From an uncultured Nitrospina sp. (GTDB lineage Bacteria; Nitrospinota; Nitrospinia; Nitrospinales; VA-1), in assembly GCA_937891765.1 (NCBI GenBank), contig CALAGQ010000046.1, positions 26,383 to 90,382 of the forward strand: DNA of 64,000 bases. The letters run 5' to 3'. Below, in pieces: positions 1 to 7,472 of the stretch. The notes beneath the pieces are model-generated. The model ran no database searches, was not told the origin of the DNA, and saw only the letters and a list, made by a program, of their open reading frames with translations. The position numbers were made by a program, and so were the translations under genes. The first letter of the stretch is position 1, and every line of letters begins with the position of its first letter.

Positions 1-1
1 T

Positions 2-1138
2 GAACTCGCCGGAGCCGTAGCCGAAGGGGCAGGTCTCGCCCTCTACCATTTCGACGCCTACAAATCCAAAGATGAAAAAGATGATCCGCCCAGCCGACTG
101 CAAACGCTGACCCTCGTCCCGGCCACAAAAACCGCCATTTTGAAAAAATCCATCGACCGGGCTGAGAAAATCGTCAGCGCCGTGCATGCTGCGAGAGATT
201 TAATATCGCATCCCGGCAACACGGTGACCCCGACTTATCTGGCCGAGCACGCTAAAAAACTGGCCCGCAAATCCAAACTTACCTGCAAGGTGTTGGGCAA
301 AAAGGAAATGGAAAAACTCGGCATGGGCGCCCTGCTCGGCGTTTCGCGCGGATCGCATGAGCCCCCGGCACTGATCGTGCTGGAATATTTTGGTGCCGCT
401 AAAAGCAAAGCGCCCACCGTCATAGTGGGCAAAGGCGTCACCTTCGACACCGGCGGCATCTCGCTCAAGCCCCCAGCCAGCATGGACGAAATGAAGATGG
501 ATATGTCCGGCGCTGCTACAACGCTTTCGACCCTGCAAGCCATCGCCGACCTGAAACTGCCGGTCAACGTCGTCGGCATCGTGGCCGCAGCAGAAAATAT
601 GCCCGATGGATTGGCCATCAAGCCCGGCGACATTTTAAAAAGTATGTCCGGCAAAACAATAGAAGTGCTCAACACCGATGCCGAAGGCCGACTGGTTCTC
701 GCCGACGCACTGACCTACGCACAACGCTATAAACCGAAAGAAGTGATCGACCTCGCCACCCTGACCGGTGCCGTGCTCATGGCGTTGGGGCACCAGGCTG
801 CCGCTGTTATCGGCACCAGCCCGGCAATGATAAAACAGTTGAAGGAATCCGGCACCGCCACCGACGAACGCGTGTGGGAACTGCCACTGTGGGAAGAATT
901 TGAAAAAGCCACCAAAAGCGATATCGCCGATCTTAAAAATATCGCGTCACCGGGAGTCGGTGCAGGCAGCAGCATGGGCGCCGCGTTTCTCAAAGCGTTC
1001 GCAGGCGACCAGCCCTGGACGCATATCGATATCGCCGGTACCGCATGGGGATACGATAAACCCTACATTCCCAAAGGCCCATCCGGTTACGGCGTGCGCC
1101 TGCTCATCCATTATCTCGAACACCGTAAAACCAAATAA
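2..1138 (+). CDS. pepA: Leucyl aminopeptidase (M17), 5'-truncated by window edge
   Basis: Cytosolic di-metal aminopeptidase that removes N-terminal residues from peptides. The reading frame is open from base 2 to the stop at 1136-1138, so about 378 C-terminal residues are visible and roughly 110-120 N-terminal residues lie outside the window. A TTG at 140 is inside the gene and is not the real start: the residues before it (EGAGLALYHFDAYKS) are typical of the family. The M17 metal and active-site motifs are present: VGKGVTFDTGGISLKP near base 427 and NTDAEGRLVLADAL near base 672. The downstream membrane-protein gene starts 24 bases later on the same strand and may be cotranscribed. Identification is firm. 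Confidence 0.95.
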   Translation, partial: ELAGAVAEGAGLALYHFDAYKSKDEKDDPPSRLQTLTLVPATKTAILKKSIDRAEKIVSAVHAARDLISHPGNTVTPTYLAEHAKKLARKSKLTCKVLGKKEMEKLGMGALLGVSRGSHEPPALIVLEYFGAAKSKAPTVIVGKGVTFDTGGISLKPPASMDEMKMDMSGAATTLSTLQAIADLKLPVNVVGIVAAAENMPDGLAIKPGDILKSMSGKTIEVLNTDAEGRLVLADALTYAQRYKPKEVIDLATLTGAVLMALGHQAAAVIGTSPAMIKQLKESGTATDERVWELPLWEEFEKATKSDIADLKNIASPGVGAGSSMGAAFLKAFAGDQPWTHIDIAGTAWGYDKPYIPKGPSGYGVRLLIHYLEHRKTK

Positions 1139-1162
1139 AAATCTTTTCGACTCTTTCTATAC

Positions 1163-1639
1163 ATGACCAACGTCATCATCATATTCATTCACCTGTTAGC
1201 GGCAGGGGTCGCACTCGGCAGTAGCATCTATTGCCTGAAAGTCTATCTGCCCGTAGTCGAAAAAGACCAAGGCGAACGCGATGAAAATTCGCCAGCCTAT
1301 AAAATTCTTGACCTCATGGCACCGACCGTGTTCGCCAGCCTGCTCATGCTCGTTGGAACAGGAGTCTACTACCTGCTGGAAAACTATTCGGCGCAAGTCG
1401 GGCTCAAACCCGGCTACTACAACCTGTTCGGGATCAAGATGGTGTTCGTGGCAGGGGCGTTTTTCACCAGCATGTATGTGACCTTCTCACTGAGAATCCA
1501 TATCTCCGATCTGGATCTGAGCCCGCAAAACAAAAAGCTGGTGCCGCAAACCCTCAAAAAAATAATCGGCCTGAGTAAGATGACCATGTGGATGATCGCC
1601 ATCGCCCTCTTTCTCGGAATATGGCTGGCAAGGTTTTAA
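1163..1639 (+). CDS. Four-helix integral membrane protein of unknown function
   Basis: 158 residues with four predicted membrane helices (about 5-27, 50-70, 90-112 and 138-157) separated by short charged loops. The layout resembles CopD-like or DUF2269-type small membrane proteins, but I see no diagnostic metal ligands, so no function is assigned. The ATG at 1163 is the first start in the frame and follows pepA by 24 bases, suggesting cotranscription. The first loop (residues 30-48) is acidic. No signs of decay. Confidence 0.75.
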   Translation: MTNVIIIFIHLLAAGVALGSSIYCLKVYLPVVEKDQGERDENSPAYKILDLMAPTVFASLLMLVGTGVYYLLENYSAQVGLKPGYYNLFGIKMVFVAGAFFTSMYVTFSLRIHISDLDLSPQNKKLVPQTLKKIIGLSKMTMWMIAIALFLGIWLARF

Positions 1640-1684
1640 CCACAGATAAACAAAAATGGACACAGATTCAGAAGAAATCAGTTT

Positions 1685-1725
1685 TCCCTTCTCCCCTGGA
1701 GGGAGAAGTTTGGGATGAGGGGGAA
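1685..1725. repeat. CCTTCTCCC/GGGAGAAGG-type intergenic hairpin repeat
   Basis: The arms CTTCTCCC and GGGAGAAG (1688-1708) enclose a 5-base loop and are followed by a G-rich tail. Related sequences occur at about 35522-35625 and 47281-47321. Similar 'ccctctccc...gggagaggg' elements are common between genes in many bacteria. Confidence 0.6.
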
Positions 1726-1784
1726 TTGATTAAATCAAAAATTTTAAGTACTATGCAGTACAGAATTCTTCAGGAGACCTGAGC

Positions 1785-2150
1785 ATGAACGACGAACAAT
1801 CCCCACCCACAGCAGAATCTTTGAGCAACGAAGTTGCAGAAGAAGAGAAGATTTATGCGCCGCAAAACAAACTGCCGTTCCCCGAAACAGTAGACCTGAA
1901 CCAAGTGTTCCCTGAAGAAGAAAACGACCTCAACGACCTGTTCCCGGATGAAGAAACAAAAGTCCTGCTGAAAAAAATCCAACGCAACAAAAAAGACCTG
2001 CACACTATGACCGACCGCTTCAACGAAGAAACCTGGTCCGGCGCCGACAACAACATCGACGACGCAGAGCAACCCTCTAAGGAAGAGGAAGAACCCTCTA
2101 GCGAGGGAAGCAACGAAGAACCCAGCGGGGATGCCCCCGCAGCCAACTAG
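1785..2150 (+). CDS. Small acidic protein of unknown function
   Basis: 121 residues, very rich in Glu, Asp and Asn, with a low-complexity acidic Ser/Glu/Pro tail (about 85-121) and no membrane segment or signal peptide. The start ATG is preceded by a clear AGGAG at a good distance, which supports translation. I recognise no domain; a short central segment (about 50-80, with KKIQRNKKDLH) could be helical. It is probably cytosolic. Could be a lineage-specific regulator or chaperone-like polyanion, but nothing in the sequence decides this. Confidence 0.65.
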   Translation: MNDEQSPPTAESLSNEVAEEEKIYAPQNKLPFPETVDLNQVFPEEENDLNDLFPDEETKVLLKKIQRNKKDLHTMTDRFNEETWSGADNNIDDAEQPSKEEEEPSSEGSNEEPSGDAPAAN

Positions 2151-2165
2151 TCGGTCAACCGGCCG

Positions 2166-2382
2166 TCACTTCTTTCGTTTAAATACTGCTTTGATACGTT
2201 CCCAGGCTTCTTTACCCAATAAAGCAATGGATGCCACGAATGCCACCTCAGCTGAAATTATTGAAGCTGTCGTCGCGCCGGCTAATTGCCCTTTGGACAA
2301 ATCCAGAAATGGGAAGAGAGGAATGATAGCCCACCCCCACGAATGATAGAACCAGACAACTATAACCAATCGTTTTCTTCAT
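2166..2382 (-). pseudogene. Transporter-suffix-type small membrane protein with a frameshift
   Basis: The C-terminal 55 residues (PLFPFLDLSKGQLAG ... LLGKEAWERIKAVFKRKK) match the small 'transporter suffix' two-helix membrane proteins. The natural start is ATG at 2382 (MKKTIGYSCLVLSFVG), which lies in a different frame from the rest. Removing one base from the C5 run at 2334-2338 joins the two parts into a normal ~70-residue protein (LSFVGWAIIPLFPFLDLS). The ATG overlaps the stop of the upstream minus-strand ORF in an ATGA arrangement, so this was a translationally coupled pair. Either a real frameshift or a homopolymer sequencing error. Without the correction only a TTG start at 2369 is available. 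Confidence 0.65.
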
Positions 2383-2645
2383 TCAGAATCCCTCTTCGTC
2401 AAAGGTTTCCAAATAAAAGATGAGATTGTCAGTATCTGGAACCCCACTGCCAGGCAGGGCATGAATAATGTGGAATCAAAATCTTCCAGATAGATAATCC
2501 GGTTGAGCCAGCTTGTTATGAAGGAACCTTGATAGACCGGACTTTGCCTTAACGTTTCCTCCCAGATGGTCAGGGGGCAGGGGATTTTCAGAACCATCAG
2601 CAGAGCGACACCTGCTAATGTGCTGACGTGGACGATGCGAAACAG
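2379..2645 (-). pseudogene. C-terminal part of a DUF2784-like membrane protein
   Basis: An open minus-strand frame ending at 2379 encodes VHVSTLAGVALLMVLKIPCPLTIWEETLRQSPVY..., followed by a Trp-rich stretch and a final membrane helix. The CPLT-x-WE and LR...Y.GSFI pattern resembles DUF2784 membrane proteins. The expected N-terminal helix is not found: upstream of about 2645 the frame is charged, non-family sequence. The only ATG (2597) would give 72 residues and has no ribosome binding site. I read this as a 5'-truncated gene whose 3' end is still coupled to the next small membrane gene. The DUF2784 assignment is from memory of the family pattern. Confidence 0.45.
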
Positions 2646-2714
2646 GCGGTGGTCAACACCGTGATCACCACGCTCGCCTTCTTTTTCTTTGTGGTTAAGG
2701 CGGTGGTGCGATGA
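2619..2714 (+). pseudogene. C-terminal fragment of a membrane protein
   Basis: A plus-strand frame, open only from 2619, encodes DVDDAKQAVVNTVITTLAFF followed by a helix end (VVKAVVR) and TGA at 2712-2714. It looks like the last helix of a longer membrane protein that has lost its 5' part. A GTG at 2628 could start it but lacks a ribosome binding site. Its stop overlaps the ATG of the next small frame (ATGA). Confidence 0.35.
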
Positions 2715-2815
2715 CCTTCAAAGAAATCACTGCCACAATCTGGAACCTGATCGGTGCTGGTATTTACTGGTGCGTCGGAATTGGCGCTGTGTTTCACACG
2801 GTTTTGGGGTACTGA
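2711..2815 (+). CDS. Possible 34-residue single-helix membrane peptide
   Basis: ATG at 2711 overlaps the TGA of the preceding fragment (ATGA), a layout typical of translational coupling. The peptide MTFKEITATIWNLIGAGIYW... is one hydrophobic helix ending VFHTVLGY. I do not recognise it. It may be a genuine small subunit left behind after its partner was truncated, or non-coding. Confidence 0.3.
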   Translation: MTFKEITATIWNLIGAGIYWCVGIGAVFHTVLGY

Positions 2816-2838
2816 TCCTTCGAGTGCCTCAGGATGAC
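2814..2838. repeat. GTCATCC..GAAGGAT interspersed repeat
   Basis: gatccttcgag...ctcaggatgac is an inverted copy of the element at 26754-26779. This short 'gtcatcctgag...gaaggatc' sequence is common between genes in many bacterial phyla. Confidence 0.5.
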
Positions 2839-2859
2839 AAATAGAGTTTTTGGCTTAAG

Positions 2860-3465
2860 ATGAAATGCCCCAAGTGCAAATTTGAACAGCCCGCCTCAGA
2901 GGTTTGCACCCACTGTGGTGTTATATTTTCGAAATACAAGGAACCGGAGAAAACATCCCGCCGTCCAACTTCCCCACCCAAAAAAAACAGCCATGGCAAC
3001 GCCATGTTCTTTGCAATGGGAACCCTTTTTCTTCTGGTGCTTTTTGCCCGAAGCCTGTTTTTCCTGCAGTTCCCTGCGTTTCTCGACCCCTATTTCAGAG
3101 TGTTGATGCTGCTTGCCATGTGCTGGCTTGCTGTCCAGATTGTCCCCCGGGCGGGCAATGTGTTGGGCCGGTTTGAGGTAGCCAGCGACAAAAAATGGGG
3201 GCTGGATGGATTTAATGTGTACGATAAAAAGGCCATCTTCATTTTTATGGCGTTGGGTTCGGTTATGCTTTTGATCCTTGCAGAGTCGGTGCTCAGCGGC
3301 AGTATCGAATGCTTCGCAGGCAAGCACCGCACCTGCCATGCCATCTATGATTCGGTTTCCGATACGGGAGAATTCTGGATAACCGCTTTAATTGTATACT
3401 GTGCAAGTCTGCTCGTCGTGACGGTGGGTTATATGGGATTGCAAATAAGACGTAACATGCAATAA
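2860..3465 (+). CDS. Zinc-ribbon membrane protein of unknown function
   Basis: 201 residues. The N-terminus is a two-CxxC zinc ribbon (CPKC at 3-6 and CTHC at 16-19), followed by a basic Pro/Lys linker (28-45) and about four membrane helices (50-70, 80-100, 125-145 and 175-195). The architecture matches many poorly characterised bacterial 'zinc ribbon plus membrane' proteins in which the ribbon faces the cytoplasm. A pair of Cys residues (CFAG..RTC, about 149-156) lies in the last extramembrane loop. No neighbour suggests a pathway. The ATG at 2860 begins directly at the ribbon, so the start is well placed. Confidence 0.75.
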   Translation: MKCPKCKFEQPASEVCTHCGVIFSKYKEPEKTSRRPTSPPKKNSHGNAMFFAMGTLFLLVLFARSLFFLQFPAFLDPYFRVLMLLAMCWLAVQIVPRAGNVLGRFEVASDKKWGLDGFNVYDKKAIFIFMALGSVMLLILAESVLSGSIECFAGKHRTCHAIYDSVSDTGEFWITALIVYCASLLVVTVGYMGLQIRRNMQ

Positions 3466-3497
3466 AAAATTTCCAGCGCGAGAGATATAATATCACT

Positions 3498-4181
3498 ATG
3501 AATTATTACGAATGGCTGCCTCTGGCGGAAGAAGGGGTTGCCGAAGCTCAATATAACCTTGGGCTGATCTACAGCCAGGGAAAAGAAGTCTCTCAAGACG
3601 ATAAGGAGGCCGTCAGGTGGTATCGGCAGGCGGCGGAACAGGGATTTCCCGAAGCGCAAACCAACCTCGGCTTGATGTACGGAAAGGGTCAGGGCATTGA
3701 ACAGGATTATAACGAGTCGGTCAAATGGTATCGGCTCGCGGCCGACCAAGGATTGGCTCAAGCCCAGCACAACCTTGGGGTGATGTATGGCAGGGGCCAT
3801 GGCGTGGTACGGGATTTTCTGGATGCGGTCAAATGGTTCAGGCTGTCGGCCGAACAGGGATATGCCCAGGCCCAATACAACCTTGGCTTGATGCACCACC
3901 GAGGAGAGGGAGTCCCTCTCGATGATAAAGAAGCGGTCAAATGGTACCGGCTTGCCGCCGAGCAAGGGATACACGGTGCGCAGTCTAACCTCGGTCTGAT
4001 GTATGAAAGGGGCCAGGGAGTCGAGCAGGATTATGTAGAAGCCCACAAGTGGTTCAACATTGCTGGTGTGAACGGCAATGAAACGGGACGCAGAAATACC
4101 GACATTGTAGAAAAGAAAATGACCCCCGGTCAGATTATCGTTGCGATCGGTCTTGCCCGAGAGTGGCTGGAGAAACTGTAA
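3498..4181 (+). CDS. Sel1-repeat (TPR-like) protein
   Basis: 227 residues made almost wholly of five 36-residue Sel1 repeats (about 17-52, 53-88, 89-124, 125-160 and 161-196), each with the AQ.NLG.MY..G.GV..D...A.KWY..AA.QG pattern. The repeats stack as helical hairpins and act as a protein-binding scaffold. There is no signal peptide, so it is probably cytosolic, unlike many Sel1 proteins that are exported. The final 30 residues (TDIVEKKMTPGQI...) are the usual non-repeat C-terminal helices of the family. Partner unknown. It is followed by an intergenic repeat. Confidence 0.9.
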   Translation: MNYYEWLPLAEEGVAEAQYNLGLIYSQGKEVSQDDKEAVRWYRQAAEQGFPEAQTNLGLMYGKGQGIEQDYNESVKWYRLAADQGLAQAQHNLGVMYGRGHGVVRDFLDAVKWFRLSAEQGYAQAQYNLGLMHHRGEGVPLDDKEAVKWYRLAAEQGIHGAQSNLGLMYERGQGVEQDYVEAHKWFNIAGVNGNETGRRNTDIVEKKMTPGQIIVAIGLAREWLEKL

Positions 4182-4204
4182 CCAAGAAGAGGCTGCCAAC
4201 ACAC

Positions 4205-4327
4205 GCCACCGGCGGGCGGCTCGCCGACCACTAGCCGTGGAGGCAACCAGGCAGGAGCATTTTTAGCCGCCCATACTTCCTGCTAGTCAGTGTGAGATAT
4301 TGCAAGCTGGATCCAACGTCACGTTGG
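4205..4327 (+). repeat. Modular intergenic repeat, copy 1
   Basis: Begins with the GC-rich palindrome GCCACCGGCGGGCGG-CTCGCCG, then CCACTAGCCGTGG, then the core (GCATTTTTAGCCG, TGCTAGTCAG, ATTGC), and ends with the palindrome CCAACGTCACGTTGG (4313-4327). Located downstream of both convergent neighbours. See the repeat-family finding. Confidence 0.6.
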
Positions 4328-4343
4328 CGCCGGGGAGGGGGTG

Positions 4344-4904
4344 TTATTTTGGCGTTATGATAGAAAACTTGGATCCTTCCAGGGTGAGGTTGTACATCAA
4401 TCCCTTTTGACCAAAGATGAAGGCCACGATCGGGTCCTTCACATTAGTGGTGTCCAGAGAATCTCCCATTCCCAGAGTTATTAAAGCCACAGACCCGTCG
4501 ACACCTGCTTCCCATCCATCACTTTTTTGGAAAGTTTCCAATGCTTTTTTCTGGGTGAATATCAGGATGATGGATTTAGCCTGGGCTCCGAACTGAAACC
4601 CGATTGATGCGGCGGCTGTGCTGTAGTACTTGATGGTTTTTCCCGCCACTCTTAATGCGCCTTCGCCGTATTCAGCACCGATTCCAATTCCGGCCTTATA
4701 GACATTAGGGAAAGTGAGCGCACCTGAAGCTTTACTCAAAAACAATTCAGCACCGGGCACTTCCTCTTTAAAACGATCCAGTGTGGCGTCAACGCCGACA
4801 TCAATCTCTTTGGCAGTGTTCACTGCCGCTTGGGAGGGAAAAGAGAAAGCCAGCACGAATAATACGAGGAATATCGGCTTGAAAGAATTTCGGCAAATTT
4901 TCAT
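4344..4904 (-). CDS. SYLF/Ysc84-domain secreted protein
   Basis: 186 residues with an N-terminal signal peptide (basic NSFKP, hydrophobic core FLVLFVLAFSF, cleavage near SQA-A) followed by a SYLF (Ysc84) domain. The domain shows the usual GVGAEYGEG-like stretch, KIKYYSTAAASIGFQFGAQA and the C-terminal QKGLMYNLTLEGSKF. SYLF domains bind lipids; bacterial members are exported and poorly characterised. I chose ATG 4904 because AACAGGAGTCTCCCAA lies just before it and the signal peptide begins there; an open frame runs on to 5030 but lacks such features. It is the last gene of a three-gene minus-strand operon after the BON lipoprotein and the (KD)n protein. Confidence 0.88.
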   Translation of the reverse strand: MKICRNSFKPIFLVLFVLAFSFPSQAAVNTAKEIDVGVDATLDRFKEEVPGAELFLSKASGALTFPNVYKAGIGIGAEYGEGALRVAGKTIKYYSTAAASIGFQFGAQAKSIILIFTQKKALETFQKSDGWEAGVDGSVALITLGMGDSLDTTNVKDPIVAFIFGQKGLMYNLTLEGSKFSIITPK

Positions 4905-4929
4905 TTGGGAGACTCCTGTTGGACAAATT

Positions 4930-5277
4930 TTAAAGATCACTGATCTCGTTTCCTGAAACCAGATACTCTTGCTGGTTACTTGTTGCGACCTTTTTTCTTC
5001 CCCTTGCCTTTTCCTTGCCTTTTCCTTCACTTTCCCCCCGTTTCTTGTCCTTATCTTTGTCCTTGTCTTTGTCTTTGTCCTTATCTTTGTCCTTGTCCTT
5101 GTCTTTGTCTTTGTCCTTATCTTTGTCCTTGTCTTTGTCCTTGTCTTTGTCCTTGTCCTTTTTTGCCTCTGCCGTTACTGGAGATAAGGTGTCCATGCCG
5201 GCAAATTGTAATGCGCCCCCCATGATGAAGGTGAAGACAATTAAGAAGACGATTGTTTTGCTGAAAAAAAGCTGCAT
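4930..5277 (-). CDS. Secreted lysine-aspartate repeat protein
   Basis: 115 residues. Residues 1-37 are a signal-peptide-like segment (hydrophobic 8-27, AEA near 36-38). Residues 40-77 are about 19 consecutive Lys-Asp dipeptides, and the last 38 residues are basic and then polar (KKRGESEGKG...). The start has AGGAGATTAACA before ATG and the gene lies between a BON lipoprotein and a SYLF protein in the same orientation, so it is almost certainly expressed. A perfectly alternating charge string is an extreme polyampholyte that would be disordered and highly hydrated in the periplasm or on the surface. No family is known to me. The repeat DNA makes its length likely to vary between strains. Confidence 0.8.
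   Translation of the reverse strand: MQLFFSKTIVFLIVFTFIMGGALQFAGMDTLSPVTAEAKKDKDKDKDKDKDKDKDKDKDKDKDKDKDKDKDKDKDKDKKRGESEGKGKEKARGRKKVATSNQQEYLVSGNEISDL
5047..5160 (-). repeat. Hexanucleotide coding tandem repeat, (KD)19
   Basis: About 19 copies of a 6-base unit, AAGGAC or AAAGAC on the minus strand, all in frame. The units alternate AAG/AAA and GAC (no GAT seen), so the array is not perfectly homogeneous. Any gain or loss of a unit keeps the frame. Confidence 0.9.
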
Positions 5278-5309
5278 TGTTAATCTCCTGTTATTTTCGA
5301 CTCAGGTTT

Positions 5310-5939
5310 TTAGCTGACTGGTTTGATTTCTATATAATGAGTAACGGATTGAACACCCTTGGTGTTGCGAATGATTTCCAGCGCATAGTCACGTTCCAGA
5401 CTATCCTTGGAACGCCCAATGATATAAATCTTGCCCTGAACCGAGCGCCAACGGTAATTCAAAGATGTTACATTTTGGGCCGTTAACAACTGGGCCTGGA
5501 TTTTGGTTTCGATCCATATATCGCTGACGGTATCACCTGCGCCGTCTGATTCACCGCTCTCTTCTTTTTGTTTGCGGCGGGCTTCCTTTTCTTCGGTGGT
5601 CACAATCTGGACATGCTCGTACAGTTGGGTAATACGAGAATCTGATTTCACAATGGCTATCACTTCACTATGGACCTGAGCGCTGTCCAGAGTTCCTGTC
5701 AGAAGAACTCGTTGTTCCCAGACATCCACGCCAACGTCCAACAGGAGGCCTTTGTCTTTTGCCGATAACTGGTTGATGATGCTTGACGCAATCTTGGCAT
5801 CAAGAACCTGATCCTCCGTAGTACGATCTTCCAATGCTTTTTTTGCCGCTTCGGTAACGAGCGTTGTACAACCTGAAAAAGACAGCAGCGAATAAATGAG
5901 CACGAGAAGGATTGCCGTGAATGACAAAGCTTTTTTCAT
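5310..5939 (-). CDS. Double-BON-domain outer-membrane lipoprotein
   Basis: 209 residues with a lipoprotein signal peptide and lipobox LSFSGC (lipidated Cys24). Two BON domains follow, about 45-115 (DAKIASSIINQL ... VLLTGTLDS ... ITQLYEHVQIV) and 140-205 (DIWIETKIQAQLL ... KIYIIGRSKD ... GVQSVTHYIEI), separated by a charged linker. This is the DolP/YraP/OsmY-type arrangement that binds anionic phospholipid and supports envelope integrity. It is the first gene of the minus-strand operon with the (KD)n and SYLF genes; the gap to the next gene is 32 bases. The start is supported by AAGGAACAAATT before ATG. Confidence 0.88.
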   Translation of the reverse strand: MKKALSFTAILLVLIYSLLSFSGCTTLVTEAAKKALEDRTTEDQVLDAKIASSIINQLSAKDKGLLLDVGVDVWEQRVLLTGTLDSAQVHSEVIAIVKSDSRITQLYEHVQIVTTEEKEARRKQKEESGESDGAGDTVSDIWIETKIQAQLLTAQNVTSLNYRWRSVQGKIYIIGRSKDSLERDYALEIIRNTKGVQSVTHYIEIKPVS

Positions 5940-6008
5940 AATTTGTTCCTTAATTGAGGTTTTGAAACTGGGAGTTTTATAAAGGGTCAGTCTTGCTATA
6001 GTAAGTTA

Positions 6009-6605
6009 TCATTTGGTTCTCAGGTTTGCAAAATAAGCAGACCAAAGTTTTTGAACCAATTTGAACTCATCCGATATCAGAGGCTCTTCCTGCATCTTTT
6101 TCCCATGGCTTTCGTAGATCTTGATGAAATTATCAATACCCAGCTGGACCTCAACAAGATGATCATTCATGGTGTTCAGGCGAAAAATCAGAAGTTTGTT
6201 GAACCGGGCATGAAACTTGTTAACGATGGCAGGATTTAAAGCCTGGAAACTACTGGCATCCAGTTTTAATACAGCAACGTCCTCTTTTGCAATGACATTG
6301 GTCAATCGAGTTGAATTGGTAATTAAAGGGCTTTCTCCAAAAATGGTACCGGGTTTGAGTTTATTCAATTCAATTTTTGGAGCCTGATTTTTGGTTATTT
6401 TAACCTCGCCTTCAATTAAAACGAAAAGGGCTGAACCGGTTTCTCCCTGCCGAATGATAAATTCTCCATCTTTGTAATTCTGCAGAGCTCCATCGATACC
6501 AAAAAGTTCCTGAATTTCTTCCTCGAGAAAGTCATCAAAAACGGGAAACTTTGGAATCGTTTTTTTCGCATCCATCGCAGTTGTCCCCATATCCAGAAAA
6601 TGCAT
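6009..6605 (-). CDS. Single-domain cyclic-nucleotide-binding (CRP-like N domain) protein
   Basis: 198 residues. Residues about 20-125 form a cNMP-binding beta-roll: the G-x-F-I-I-R-Q-G-E-T-G-S turn, then GEVKI, then FGESPLI as the phosphate-binding cassette. The rest is helical (residues 130-198) with no recognisable HTH or enzymatic domain, so it is not a CRP transcription factor. The ligand is unknown; the cassette lacks the canonical Arg-Ser/Thr pair (ITNSTR). Start choice is uncertain: ATG 6605 is used, but in-frame ATGs at 6590 and near 6573 exist, and the latter follows GGGGAC. A similar protein sits at 7589-8047 across the IS element. Confidence 0.8.
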   Translation of the reverse strand: MHFLDMGTTAMDAKKTIPKFPVFDDFLEEEIQELFGIDGALQNYKDGEFIIRQGETGSALFVLIEGEVKITKNQAPKIELNKLKPGTIFGESPLITNSTRLTNVIAKEDVAVLKLDASSFQALNPAIVNKFHARFNKLLIFRLNTMNDHLVEVQLGIDNFIKIYESHGKKMQEEPLISDEFKLVQKLWSAYFANLRTK

Positions 6606-6735
6606 ATGCCAAAAATTTGAGGCATGAGAAAAATGATATCAATGAGGATTAAATATACAAAGCGCTTTGTAAATCCCTCATTCAGGGGGGGAGACTGCTA
6701 ACTCAAGATTTATCAATGCATTTCATTAAAAGAAA

Positions 6736-7472
6736 GGTTCATGACTAGTTAAAGCCATTAAAGGTGGTTTAAGCTTCAGTTATGACAAAGAGTTACGCGA
6801 TTTTGAAACGTGCCCGAATTTCGATGAAGAAATTCAGGGAAATTTTAAAGTATTTTTCACTGGATATTGAGGCAACCAAGATTGCCCAATTAACGGGTTT
6901 AAATCGAAACACGGTTAATAAGTATCTGCTTCTTGTCCGTGAAATAATTGCTGAAGAATGTGAAATAGAATCTCCATTTTCTGGCGATATCGAAGTCGAT
7001 GAAAGTTTTTTCGGAGCCCGGCGGGTTAAAGGAAAAAGAGGTCGCGGAGCCAGTGGCAAAACCATCGTCTTCGGGTTGCTTAAACGTAATGGAAAAGTAT
7101 ACACAAGAATCGTTCCTAATTGCTCCAGAGCCACACTACAAGCGGTGATCCGGGGAAAGGTGGAACTTTCAAAGCACAATCCACTCCGATGGATAGAAAG
7201 GCTATGATGGCCTCGTTGACCTGGGTTATAAAAAGCATTATCGGGTTCAACATGGCAATAACGAATTTGCAAACAGCAAGTCCCATATTAACGGAATTGA
7301 AAACTTCTGGGGCATCGCTAAAATGCGGTTGGCCAAGTTCCGAGGTTTGTCTAAATCTACTTTTTATTTGCATCTTAAAGAATGTGAGTTTAGGTTCAAT
7401 CATAGAGGTCAGAACCTCTACAAATTACTATTAAAAATTATCAAAAAAACGTCTCTTAACTAGTCATGAACC
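6736..7472 (+). mobile_element. IS1595-family insertion sequence (737 bp), transposase inactivated
   Basis: Perfect 17-bp terminal inverted repeats: GGTTCATGACTAGTTAA at 6736-6752 and its reverse complement at 7456-7472. Both ends are flanked by an identical 8-bp direct repeat, AAAAGAAA (6728-6735 and 7473-7480), which fits the 8-bp target duplication of the IS1595 family. The intact duplication shows simple transposition into this A-rich site without later rearrangement. The inside holds one transposase frame carrying a frameshift and a nonsense codon. The transposase stop codon lies inside the right inverted repeat. Confidence 0.93.
6782..7463 (+). pseudogene. IS1595-type transposase with frameshift and nonsense mutation
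   Basis: The first 125 residues are intact: a short HTH (KIAQLTGLNRNTVNKYLL) and the start of the ISXO2/DDE domain (DIEVDESFFGARR, then GKTIVFGLLKRNGKVY). Near the A3 run at 7171-7173 the frame shifts by one base. The second frame continues with STIHSDG, then TAG at 7194-7196 in place of the usual Trp codon, then KGYDGLVDLGYKKHYRVQHG, NNEFANSKSHINGIENFWG and a normal C-terminus to the TAG at 7461-7463. Two independent lesions make a sequencing error unlikely as the whole explanation. The element may still move if a transposase is supplied from elsewhere. Confidence 0.9.

Noticed and set aside
3429..4202. 257-codon minus-strand ORF opposite the Sel1 gene
   Set aside because: Repetitive antisense translation of the 36-residue Sel1 repeats.
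5047..5160. Possible CRISPR-like tandem array
   Set aside because: A 6-base coding repeat without spacers.
5015..5317. 100-codon plus-strand ORF with repeated Leu-Ser
   Set aside because: It is the complement of the KD array read in another frame; the minus-strand gene has the signal peptide, ribosome site and operon context.
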